In this document: positions 26,640 to 33,999 of the stretch, piece by piece
How the letters are laid out: every line of letters begins with the position of its first letter
Position numbering within the stretch: the stretch's first letter is position 1
DNA from: Sphingomonas sp. KRR8
GTDB lineage: Bacteria; Pseudomonadota; Alphaproteobacteria; Sphingomonadales; Sphingomonadaceae
Direction of reading: 5' to 3'
DNA length: 64,000 nucleotides
Assembly (NCBI RefSeq): GCF_023559245.1
Contig: NZ_CP097462.1
Coordinates: 1,736,001 to 1,800,000 of the forward strand
Made by a program: the position numbers and the translations under genes
The notes under the pieces: generated by a model
What the model was told of the DNA's origin: nothing
The model's input: the letters and a program-made list of their open reading frames with translations, nothing else
The model's database searches: none

Positions 26640-28256
26640 GTGACGGAAGACAAGGATGTGATCGTTGTCGGAGCGGGCTTCGCCGGCCTGCGCGCGCTCA
26701 AGACCTTTCGTGACTTGGGGCTCGACACGCTGGTTCTTGAAGCCTCGGACAGCGTGGGCGGCGTGTGGAACTTCAACCGCTACCCCGGTGCTCGATGCGA
26801 CGTTGAAAGCTACGACTACAGCTATCGCTTCTCGCCCGAACTTGAGCAGGAGTGGCGCTGGACCGAGCGGTACGCAACCCAACCCGAGATACTCTCCTAC
26901 ATTGAGCACGTCGCCGAGCGCTTCGATCTCAAGCGCGACATCCTGTTCAACACGCGCATGGCCGGGGCCACGTACGACGCGGCTCGGAATCGCTGGCTGG
27001 TCGAAAGCGCCGATGGCAGGCGCTGGGCGGCCCGGCGGCTGATCCTTGCGCTAGGACAGCTCTCGACACCCAAGGAGACGACCTACCCGGGGCAGGAAGG
27101 CTTCGGCGGTCAGGTGATCTACAGCGCCCGCTGGCCGCGGGATGGCGTCGACCTCAAGGACAAGCGGGTCGCGATCATCGGCACCGGATCATCGGGCGTG
27201 CAGATGACTCCGGTGATCGCGGCCCATGCCGCGCAGCTGACCGTGTTCCAGCGCACCGCCAATTACTCGATCCCCGCCGCCAACGCTCCGCTCACCGAGG
27301 CTGAGGATCGCGAGGTCAAGGCGGGCTATCGCGAACGGCGCGAGCGGGCGCGCAACTCGCCCAGCGGGTTGGGCTTCGTGCCCGACGAGCGATCCGCCAG
27401 CGAGGTCGATGCGGTCGAGCGCGAGGAAGCGTATGAAAAGGCCTGGAACCGGCTTGGCTTCGGGTTTGCGCTGACGTTCAAGGACATCCTGCTCAACGAG
27501 GAGAGCAACCAGACGGCGTCCGAGTTCATCCGCCGCAAGATTGCCGAGCAGGTCCACGACCCCGTGTTGCGCGACAAGCTGACCCCGAAGGGGTTCGCCT
27601 TCGGAACTCGTCGCCCTTCGGTCGACAGCGGGTTTTTCGCGACCTTCAACCGTCCCAACGTGCGGCTGGTCGACCTCGGGGAGACGCCGATCGAGGAGTT
27701 CACCGCCGGGGGCATCCGCACCAGCTCCGAGGAACTTCCCTTCGACGTCGTGATCTACGCCACGGGCTTCGACGTGTTTACCGGCTCCCTGCTCAAGCCC
27801 AAGATCGCCGGTCGCAACGGACTGTTGTTGGCGGAGAAGTGGAGCGGCGGACCCGTCTCCTATCTGGGGCTGTCCGTGCACAGTTTTCCCAACCTCTTCA
27901 TCATCGGTGGCCCGGGCAGCCCCTCGCTCCTGTCGAACGTGCTGCTCTCGTCCGAGGAACAGATCGACTGGTTGGAAGGCCTGTTCGCCCGCTGCGATGC
28001 GTCGGGCGTCGCCACCGTGGAAGCGACCGAAAAGGCCGAAAGCGATTGGGTAGACCACGTCAACGACCGGGCACGGCAGACGCTCTATCTTTCCACACCG
28101 AGCTATTACACTGGCGCCGAGATGCCGGGGAAACCGCGAGTCTTCATGCCTTATTCGGGCGGCGTAAGAGGCTACCGCCGGGTTCTCGAAAAGATCGCTG
28201 AGCGCGGCTACGAAGGTTTCGTGCTGACCAGCAGAGAAACGGCCAGCGCCGCCTGA
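26640..28256 (+). CDS. Flavin-containing Baeyer-Villiger-type monooxygenase
   Basis: The 538-residue protein is a class B flavoprotein monooxygenase that would insert oxygen next to a ketone using NADPH, FAD and O2. It has GAGFAG (11-16) for FAD and GTGSSG (181-186) for NADP. The BVMO fingerprint FxGxxxHxxxWP appears as FGGQVIYSARWP (155-166), so Tyr161 replaces the conserved His. The GTG start at 26640 follows GGGGTA. It shares the dyad-bearing promoter region with the acyl-CoA synthetase and is followed after 2 bases by an esterase gene, which could open a lactone or ester product. Confidence 0.9.
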   Translation: MTEDKDVIVVGAGFAGLRALKTFRDLGLDTLVLEASDSVGGVWNFNRYPGARCDVESYDYSYRFSPELEQEWRWTERYATQPEILSYIEHVAERFDLKRDILFNTRMAGATYDAARNRWLVESADGRRWAARRLILALGQLSTPKETTYPGQEGFGGQVIYSARWPRDGVDLKDKRVAIIGTGSSGVQMTPVIAAHAAQLTVFQRTANYSIPAANAPLTEAEDREVKAGYRERRERARNSPSGLGFVPDERSASEVDAVEREEAYEKAWNRLGFGFALTFKDILLNEESNQTASEFIRRKIAEQVHDPVLRDKLTPKGFAFGTRRPSVDSGFFATFNRPNVRLVDLGETPIEEFTAGGIRTSSEELPFDVVIYATGFDVFTGSLLKPKIAGRNGLLLAEKWSGGPVSYLGLSVHSFPNLFIIGGPGSPSLLSNVLLSSEEQIDWLEGLFARCDASGVATVEATEKAESDWVDHVNDRARQTLYLSTPSYYTGAEMPGKPRVFMPYSGGVRGYRRVLEKIAERGYEGFVLTSRETASAA

Positions 28257-28258
28257 TC

Positions 28259-29185
28259 ATGGCGTCGCCCCGCACCGATCCGGCCTTTGCCGCACTGCTG
28301 GCCGATCCGCGCATGGCCTTGCGGCCACCGCCACCAAGCCTCGGGATGGACCGATACCGGGCAGCGGCCAATGCCTTCATGGCACGGGCCCCCATCCCGG
28401 TGAAGGGCAGCTGCGAGCAACGCACCATCGCTTCGGCTGATGGCGCCATCCACATCCAGATCGACCGTCCGGACAGCGTCGGCCCGCATGATCCGGCGCT
28501 GTTCATTCACGGGGGCGGGTTCGTCTTCGGCGGCCTTGCTTCGCACGCCTCGATCGCGCGCCGGCTGGCGCTGGCGAGCGGAAGGGCCGTGATCACGCTC
28601 GACTACCGGTTGGCGCCCGAGCATCCCGCACCGGCCGCGCTCGACGACTGTCTCACCGTTCTGCGTGAAGTGGGGCTGCGACGGGCGGACTTGGGACTGA
28701 CCGAGGCTCCATTCGCGATCCTGGGCGACAGTGCCGGCGGCTTTCTCGCACTCTCCGCAGCCCTCCATTTGACCAGGCAAGGTGAGCCATTGCGAGCGCT
28801 TGGCCTGTTGTACCCGATGCTTGATCCCACTTTATCGACCGCGTCGATGACGGACTTGGGTGAAGGGCATATGCTCACTCGCGAGTTCCTCGCCTGGGCG
28901 TGGAAAAGTGTCGCCGCTGAAAGATCATCCGAGTTCGGCTTCGCCGACGAGGATCTTGCCGCATTGCCGACGACAGTCTTAGCGCTGGCCGAGTGCGACC
29001 CGCTCCACGACGAAGGCCACGCATTGGCGGAGCGGCTCCGGCGGCTGGGCGTCAGGCTCGAGCAGCGAACGGAGCTAGGTATGATTCACGGCTTCGTCGG
29101 CTTGCCCCAGCTAGCGCCGGCGGCGGACCAGTGCCTTACCTGGTTCGCGCAGCAGATCGCCGGAGCCGCGCTCCGTCAGGCTTGA
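28259..29185 (+). CDS. Alpha/beta hydrolase (HSL-type esterase)
   Basis: A 308-residue esterase of the hormone-sensitive-lipase family with oxyanion-hole HGGG (84-87), nucleophile GDSAGG (156-161), and a C-terminal His in MIHGFVGLPQ. It starts 2 bases after the BVMO stop, so it very likely hydrolyses the ester or lactone made by the monooxygenase. Its 3' end overlaps the convergent enoyl-CoA hydratase gene by 10 bases. No signal peptide; cytoplasmic. Confidence 0.9.
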   Translation: MASPRTDPAFAALLADPRMALRPPPPSLGMDRYRAAANAFMARAPIPVKGSCEQRTIASADGAIHIQIDRPDSVGPHDPALFIHGGGFVFGGLASHASIARRLALASGRAVITLDYRLAPEHPAPAALDDCLTVLREVGLRRADLGLTEAPFAILGDSAGGFLALSAALHLTRQGEPLRALGLLYPMLDPTLSTASMTDLGEGHMLTREFLAWAWKSVAAERSSEFGFADEDLAALPTTVLALAECDPLHDEGHALAERLRRLGVRLEQRTELGMIHGFVGLPQLAPAADQCLTWFAQQIAGAALRQA

Positions 29186-29955
29186 TCGAAGACGGGCGAG
29201 CGCTTGCTCAGAAACGCACTGATCCCCTCACGACCGTCAGCGTCGCGTGAAGCGGCAGCGATGCTTTCGGCTTCGCGCTCAAGTTGGGCCTCGAGGCCAC
29301 GGTCGAAGCTGTCGAGCAGCAATCGGCGGGTGCGCTGGAGCGCGCTCATCGAGCCGGCGGCCAGCTTGCCGGCGAGCGCCATCGTCTCGTAGGCGAGGTC
29401 GTCATCGGCGACCACGCGCGTCACCATTCCGAGGCTGAAAGCCTCCTCGGCATCGATCGCCTCGCCGAGCAACGCCAGTCGTTGCGCCTGGCGAAGCCCG
29501 ACGAGGCGCGGCAGCAGCCAGCTGGTGCCGGCATCGGGTGACAGGCCGATCGCTCCATAAGCAACGGTGAAACGAGCGGAGGGGCCAGCAAGGACCGCGT
29601 CGCCAAGCAAGGCGAGACCTAGCCCCGCGCCGGCAGCTGGACCGTTGACCGCGACCACGAGCGGCTTGGCCAGACGCATCAGCCGCGCGATCGCCATGTG
29701 CAGCGGTGCCGTGATCGACTCGATGGCCTGCCCCGCGTCGCCCGCCGCCGCAAAGCTGCGCAGGTCTCCGCCGGTGCAGAAGAAGCGCCCGCGACCAGTA
29801 AGAACGACGGCCCTGACCGACGTGTCGGAATCGAGGGCCAGCACCGTATCGAGCAGCGCGGCCGCAAGCTCGCGGTCGATCGCATTGCCCGACGCCGGCC
29901 GGTCGAGCGTCAGAACGGCAACCGCACCGTCGCGCTGAAGGTCGAGGCCGCTCAT
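29176..29955 (-). CDS. Enoyl-CoA hydratase/isomerase family protein
   Basis: A 259-residue crotonase-fold protein with the oxyanion-hole segments GRGRFFCTGGDLRSF and NGPAAGAGLGLALLGDAVLA, and the FTVAYGAIGLSPDAGTSWLLPRLVG block seen in PaaG/ECH-type enzymes. The position of the first catalytic Glu is occupied by a small residue (GAGLG), while Asp in SPDAG is retained, a pattern nearer to isomerases than to classical hydratases. It ends the long minus operon that starts with the SDR at 33983 and overlaps the thiolase gene by ATGA. Confidence 0.85.
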   Translation of the reverse strand: MSGLDLQRDGAVAVLTLDRPASGNAIDRELAAALLDTVLALDSDTSVRAVVLTGRGRFFCTGGDLRSFAAAGDAGQAIESITAPLHMAIARLMRLAKPLVVAVNGPAAGAGLGLALLGDAVLAGPSARFTVAYGAIGLSPDAGTSWLLPRLVGLRQAQRLALLGEAIDAEEAFSLGMVTRVVADDDLAYETMALAGKLAAGSMSALQRTRRLLLDSFDRGLEAQLEREAESIAAASRDADGREGISAFLSKRSPVFDQA

Positions 29956-31145
29956 GTCGTGAGCACGACCGAGCCGCCGTTGGCACCGAGCCCAAGCACC
30001 GCGCTCATCGCAACCCTAGCACCTTCGACCTGGCGGCGCCCGGCGTCGCCTCTCAATTGCCAAACGAGTTCGCAAATCTGAAGCAGCGCCTGTGCCGTGG
30101 TGGCTTCTCCGAACGACAGGAACCCGCCGCTTGGGTTGAGCGCAGCAATTCCGTCACGACCGAACCCATCGTGATCGATCAGCCAATCCGCCTGCCCTGC
30201 CTCGCACAGCCCGAGCAGTTCGGGCCAGGCGAGCAGGTGCCAAGCGCTATTGTCCGCCATCTCGAGCACGTCGAGGTCGGCTGGCGAGAGGCCGGCGCGG
30301 TCGAGTGCGGTCCGCGCGGCACTTATGACTTCGCTGGTGTGGATCGTGCCGCCGTTCACCGTGGACGCAATCGACGGGATTCGCCGGGCCGGGTCGCCAA
30401 AAGCACCGGATCCGATCGCGCTGCCCGCGATCCGGGCGGTCCGAGCGCCCGTGCGCCGGGCCATTCGTTCCGAACAAAGCACCACGGCGGCGGCGCCGTC
30501 GCTGACCGGGCAGATCTCGAGCAGGTGGAGCGGATCCGCGACCATCGGCGAGGCAAGCACCTGCTCGACCGTCAGCGGGTCGCGGAAGCGGGCCAGCGGG
30601 TTGTCGGCCGCGTGCCGCCGCATCAATTGGGCCGCGCGAGCAAGTGTCTCGTCGGTGGTGCCATGCTCGGCGCGTCGGCGCATGGCTTCGATAGCCCAGT
30701 AAGCGGGATTGGTGGCGCCCATCGCCACCCATCGCAGAAAGTCTGTGTCGGTGATGTCGTCGGCCCCGCCGGGCGGCCGCGGAATGAAACCCTTGGGCAT
30801 CCTTTCCGCGCCGAAGGCGATGGCAACGTCGCATTCGCCGCTGGCGATCAGATTGGCGGCCGTGTGAAAGGCGATCGCGCCGGCGGCGCAGGCGCCACCG
30901 ACGTTGATGCAAGCCATCGGCTGCTCGGCCACGGCCTGCGCCACTTCATTAGCGTGAAGACCCCAGCCCATGCCCCCTTCGAAGCGCGAACTGGCGGCGA
31001 CCAGCGCGCCGACATCACGCCAGCCCAGGCCGGCGTCATCCAGCGCGGCATCGATGGCATTCAGCGCAAGCGCGAGCTGTGACTTGTCGGGCCACTTGCC
31101 CCACGGGTGCGCACCGACACCCGCGACCAGAACCTCCCCGCTCAT
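29952..31145 (-). CDS. Thiolase-fold protein (SCP-x/Ltp2-like)
   Basis: The 397-residue thiolase-superfamily protein has a Cys in INVGGACAAGAIAF and an N-terminal MSGEVLVAGVGAHPWGKW like lipid-transfer-type thiolases. The C-terminal motif, normally NxxGGxxxxGHPxGA, reads NPSGGFLSFGEATTA, so the catalytic His is missing. Such thiolase-like proteins together with DUF35 partners act as retro-aldolases in steroid side-chain degradation (Ltp2). It overlaps the DUF35 gene by ATGA, which fits a two-subunit enzyme. Thiolytic activity is therefore doubtful. Confidence 0.85.
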   Translation of the reverse strand: MSGEVLVAGVGAHPWGKWPDKSQLALALNAIDAALDDAGLGWRDVGALVAASSRFEGGMGWGLHANEVAQAVAEQPMACINVGGACAAGAIAFHTAANLIASGECDVAIAFGAERMPKGFIPRPPGGADDITDTDFLRWVAMGATNPAYWAIEAMRRRAEHGTTDETLARAAQLMRRHAADNPLARFRDPLTVEQVLASPMVADPLHLLEICPVSDGAAAVVLCSERMARRTGARTARIAGSAIGSGAFGDPARRIPSIASTVNGGTIHTSEVISAARTALDRAGLSPADLDVLEMADNSAWHLLAWPELLGLCEAGQADWLIDHDGFGRDGIAALNPSGGFLSFGEATTAQALLQICELVWQLRGDAGRRQVEGARVAMSAVLGLGANGGSVVLTT

Positions 31146-31570
31146 CGCCCGGGCGCCGGCGCGAACTGGTAGGTGTGAACGGGCGCTCCGGCGTCGTCGG
31201 TGTAGAGCGGCGCGCAGATCACGCGCACAGGGCTGCCGATCGCGATGTGGTCGAGCTCGAAGCCGCTCAGCATGCCCATCACCTCGATCCCGTCCCCAAG
31301 CGACACCAGACCAATTGCGTAGGGTGCCCAGTCGTCCATCCGGAACAGCGGCGGCGGCCGATAGCGCTGCACCGTATAACTGATCAGCGTGCCCTCGCCC
31401 GGAAGCTCGACGGCCGTCAGCCGCTTTTCGTGACAGGCCGGATTGCGGCAGCTTAACGGACGGGGAAAGTAGACCGCGCCGCACCCTTCGCAACGCGCGC
31501 CCAGCAGCACGGCATTCTCGCCGTCGGTGACGAACAAGCCCTCGGCGACCGCACGCGCTGCTTCGGTCAT
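31142..31570 (-). CDS. DUF35 OB-fold/zinc-ribbon protein
   Basis: The 142-residue protein has an N-terminal rubredoxin-like zinc ribbon (CEGCG ... CRNPAC) and an OB-fold (GTLISYTVQRYRPPPLF). DUF35 proteins bind CoA intermediates and partner with thiolase-like enzymes; in actinobacterial steroid catabolism this domain is fused to the MaoC subunit ChsH2 and docks Ltp2. Here the DUF35 unit is separate but overlaps the thiolase gene (downstream) and the MaoC gene (upstream), each by four bases. The start at 31570 is fixed by the overlap; the frame further upstream is shadow. Confidence 0.87.
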   Translation of the reverse strand: MTEAARAVAEGLFVTDGENAVLLGARCEGCGAVYFPRPLSCRNPACHEKRLTAVELPGEGTLISYTVQRYRPPPLFRMDDWAPYAIGLVSLGDGIEVMGMLSGFELDHIAIGSPVRVICAPLYTDDAGAPVHTYQFAPAPGR

Positions 31571-32088
31571 CGCGACATAATGTCCCGGGTTTCGCGCAAG
31601 CACGGCTGGCCAGAGCCGAGGTCGACAATCTCGACTTGGTGGCGAAGGTAGCGGCGCCCGCGTTTCTCGAACTTGTCGATCGCGGTGCTGGTGATGCGGA
31701 CCGTGGCACCGACCTTCACCGGCGCCAGGATCTCGGTGTCGTGATAGGTGTGAATGGAGCCGATTGCAAAGGGCTTGGTGTGGTCGAATTGCACGGACAG
31801 GATGAAGTGCGACAGCAGCATGGGCGGAACGATTGCACCCCCGAAGGGTGACTCCCCGTCGCTCCGCCAGTTGTTCATGGTCCACGCTTCGAACCACGGA
31901 TTGAAGTCCTCCACCGCGTCGGCATAGAGGATGACGAGTTCGGGCGTGATGGTGAGGTCGCGGCTGAGCACGTCGCCGACCTCGACCATGTCCCAATAAG
32001 TCCGACACTCCTGCTCGAGCGCTGCGATGAATTCACGGGTCTGGGCGACCTGGATGTCGCTCAACGGGCGTAATTCGTCACTCGCCAT
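31567..32088 (-). CDS. MaoC-like hydratase subunit
   Basis: A 173-residue hotdog-fold protein of the FAS1-dehydratase/MaoC N-terminal type (TITPELVILYADAVEDFNPWFE, GGAIVPPMLLSHF). It lacks a clear D-x4-H hydratase dyad, which suggests it is the non-catalytic or heterodimer subunit, as ChsH2-N is in the ChsH1-ChsH2 complex. It overlaps the DUF35 gene by four bases and the next MaoC gene by eleven. Function as a 2-enoyl-CoA hydratase together with its neighbour is inferred. Confidence 0.8.
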   Translation of the reverse strand: MASDELRPLSDIQVAQTREFIAALEQECRTYWDMVEVGDVLSRDLTITPELVILYADAVEDFNPWFEAWTMNNWRSDGESPFGGAIVPPMLLSHFILSVQFDHTKPFAIGSIHTYHDTEILAPVKVGATVRITSTAIDKFEKRGRRYLRHQVEIVDLGSGQPCLRETRDIMSR

Positions 32089-32542
32089 GGGCGCGCTCCT
32101 TATTGTCGACAGTGACCTCGACGAAGCCGACCGTCTTCACCTCACCCGCCTCATTGTCGCAGGAGATGTCGACCGTGAACCGGGTGCCGGTGTCCGTCGC
32201 CTGCTTGTCGCGAATGACACCGTGGGTGGTGATCACCTCGTCCGCGTAGGTGGACGCGACATATTTGCACTGCATCCGCGCGTTCGAGAACATCGCCGCT
32301 CCGAAGTGATTGACACACATCTCGAACAGATAGGCCGAGGTCATCTCGCCGGTCTGGATCGGGCCGGGCAGGCCGGTCGCGCGGGCGTAGGTTGGATCCC
32401 AGTGGTTGGGATTGAATCGGCCCCACAGCCGCGAGCCCATCAGCTGGATCAGCGCCTTCTTCTTGATGGGCTGCAATTGGGTGCCGACGGGCGTCTCGGC
32501 GGTGACCAGCACATTGGCGAGGTTGGTAGTGGAATCGGACAC
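32078..32542 (-). CDS. MaoC-like dehydratase/hydratase subunit
   Basis: A 154-residue hotdog-fold protein with a conserved GRFNPNHWDPTYARATGLPGPIQTGEMTSAYLFEM segment, the usual substrate-binding stretch of MaoC enzymes. GTG start at 32542, AAAGG upstream. Paired with the following MaoC gene it probably forms a heteromeric enoyl-CoA hydratase. Asp in HWDPTY may be the equivalent of the catalytic Asp. Confidence 0.8.
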   Translation of the reverse strand: MSDSTTNLANVLVTAETPVGTQLQPIKKKALIQLMGSRLWGRFNPNHWDPTYARATGLPGPIQTGEMTSAYLFEMCVNHFGAAMFSNARMQCKYVASTYADEVITTHGVIRDKQATDTGTRFTVDISCDNEAGEVKTVGFVEVTVDNKERAHGE

Positions 32543-32576
32543 AGGTCTCTGCCTTTGTGAAAACGGGCGGTGCGGG

Positions 32577-33233
32577 TCAGGCGACTTCTGCCGTGATGTC
32601 GACGTTCATTGACCGAGGCGCCGTCTGGATAAAGGTTGGGCGCTCCTCGAGTTGCGTCATGAATTTGGTCAACCTTTGATGCGATCCGCGCCAGCGAAGC
32701 GCCTCCATGGGCTGACACATGCCGTCGGCAACGACGAATTCCCAAACGGCGAGGGTGGTGCCCAGGGCGATGTGCCCGAGAGTAACCGACTGATCCGGCC
32801 CAGGTGCCTCGACAAGTTCGGCGTCGACCGCCCGCAGTCCATGCTCGATCTTGCGCGTCAGGCGATCGATCACGGCGTCGCTTGGCGAAGGGCGGTGGGT
32901 TTCGAAGATCAGTGCCTGCGCGATCTCCATCAGCCGCTCGCCGAAAGTCTGCAGCCGCAGCGCCGCAATCCGCGCATCGACATCGACCGGCAGCAGTGGT
33001 GGGCGCGGGTACCGCAGCTCGAGCCACTGCAAGATCAGGCTCGAATCGAACACCGGCGGCTCACCCGGCGGGACCAAGATGGGCAATTGTTCGAGGGGGC
33101 TATAGCGACGTGTCTCCACCGCCTCGGCCCATGGGAGATCATCCACCGGCTCGAACGCGATCCCTTTTTCCAGCAGGGCGATCGCGACCTTGCGGGCGTA
33201 GGGGCTTGGGCCAGCGGTGATGAGCTTCAACAT
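32577..33233 (-). CDS. Glutathione S-transferase family protein
   Basis: A 218-residue protein with an N-terminal thioredoxin fold (MLKLITAGPSPYARKVAIALLEKGI; Ser/Tyr near the N-terminus for thiolate activation; PVFDSSLILQWLE for glutathione binding) and a helical C-terminal domain. In the catabolic operon it may remove glutathione-reactive or isomerise pathway intermediates, but its substrate is unknown. It lies 9 bases after the SDR gene in the same operon. Confidence 0.88.
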   Translation of the reverse strand: MLKLITAGPSPYARKVAIALLEKGIAFEPVDDLPWAEAVETRRYSPLEQLPILVPPGEPPVFDSSLILQWLELRYPRPPLLPVDVDARIAALRLQTFGERLMEIAQALIFETHRPSPSDAVIDRLTRKIEHGLRAVDAELVEAPGPDQSVTLGHIALGTTLAVWEFVVADGMCQPMEALRWRGSHQRLTKFMTQLEERPTFIQTAPRSMNVDITAEVA

Positions 33234-33242
33234 CTGCCTGGC

Positions 33243-33983
33243 TCAGACGAGGGTGTAGCCGCCATCGACCTGGGTTTCGGTCCCGGTGATGAAACTCGCC
33301 TCGTCGCTGGCCAGGAACAAGGCGAGATTGGCGATCTCCTCCGGTCGGCCGATGCGTCCCATCAGGGTCGCGTCGATGGCGCCTTGCAGATATTCCTTCG
33401 GCATTCCCCGGGTCATCCCAGTATCGATTGCCCCAGGCAGGATCGCATTCACCCGCACGTTTTGGCTGGCATATTCCGCGGCCGTAAGTCGGGTCAGGCA
33501 GGACACGCCACCCTTCGACGCACTATAGGCGGGGAGGGTCGGAAAGGCGACCAGCGCGGCCATGGACGATGTGTTGACGATCGAACCGCCGCCGATCTTC
33601 AGCATCTCGGGAATGGCATACTTCATGCCGAGAAAGACGCCCTTCAGGTTGACGGCGATCACGCGGTCCCAGTCTTCTTCCGCATAGTCGGCAGTGAGGC
33701 CAAGCGGACCCTGAATGCCGGCATTGTTACAGATGATGTCGAGCTTGCCGAAGCGGTCAACGGCGAGACGCACGAATGACTCGACCTCTACTGCCACTGA
33801 CACGTCGGCATGAACCGGTACGCAATTGGCACCGGCATCTCGCGCGGTGTCGTCCTGCGCGCCGCTCACGTCGACGGCTATTGTCCGGGCACCTTCCGCG
33901 CAGAAGCGCCGGACCATGGCGGCGCCCATGCCCGAGCCTGCCCCAGTGACGATCGCGACCTTTCCTTCAAGCCGACCGGTCAT
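33243..33983 (-). CDS. SDR-family oxidoreductase
   Basis: A 246-residue classical SDR with TGAGSGMG, NNAGIQG, STSS-like NTSSMAAL, YSASK and a C-terminal GYTLV. Asp in AVDVSG suggests NAD(H) preference. It is the first gene of the long minus operon leading to the enoyl-CoA hydratase gene, 16 bases behind the TonB receptor gene on the same strand. It probably oxidises a hydroxyl group of the pathway substrate (inference). Confidence 0.9.
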   Translation of the reverse strand: MTGRLEGKVAIVTGAGSGMGAAMVRRFCAEGARTIAVDVSGAQDDTARDAGANCVPVHADVSVAVEVESFVRLAVDRFGKLDIICNNAGIQGPLGLTADYAEEDWDRVIAVNLKGVFLGMKYAIPEMLKIGGGSIVNTSSMAALVAFPTLPAYSASKGGVSCLTRLTAAEYASQNVRVNAILPGAIDTGMTRGMPKEYLQGAIDATLMGRIGRPEEIANLALFLASDEASFITGTETQVDGGYTLV

Positions 33984-33999
33984 GTCATCATCCTTGTAA

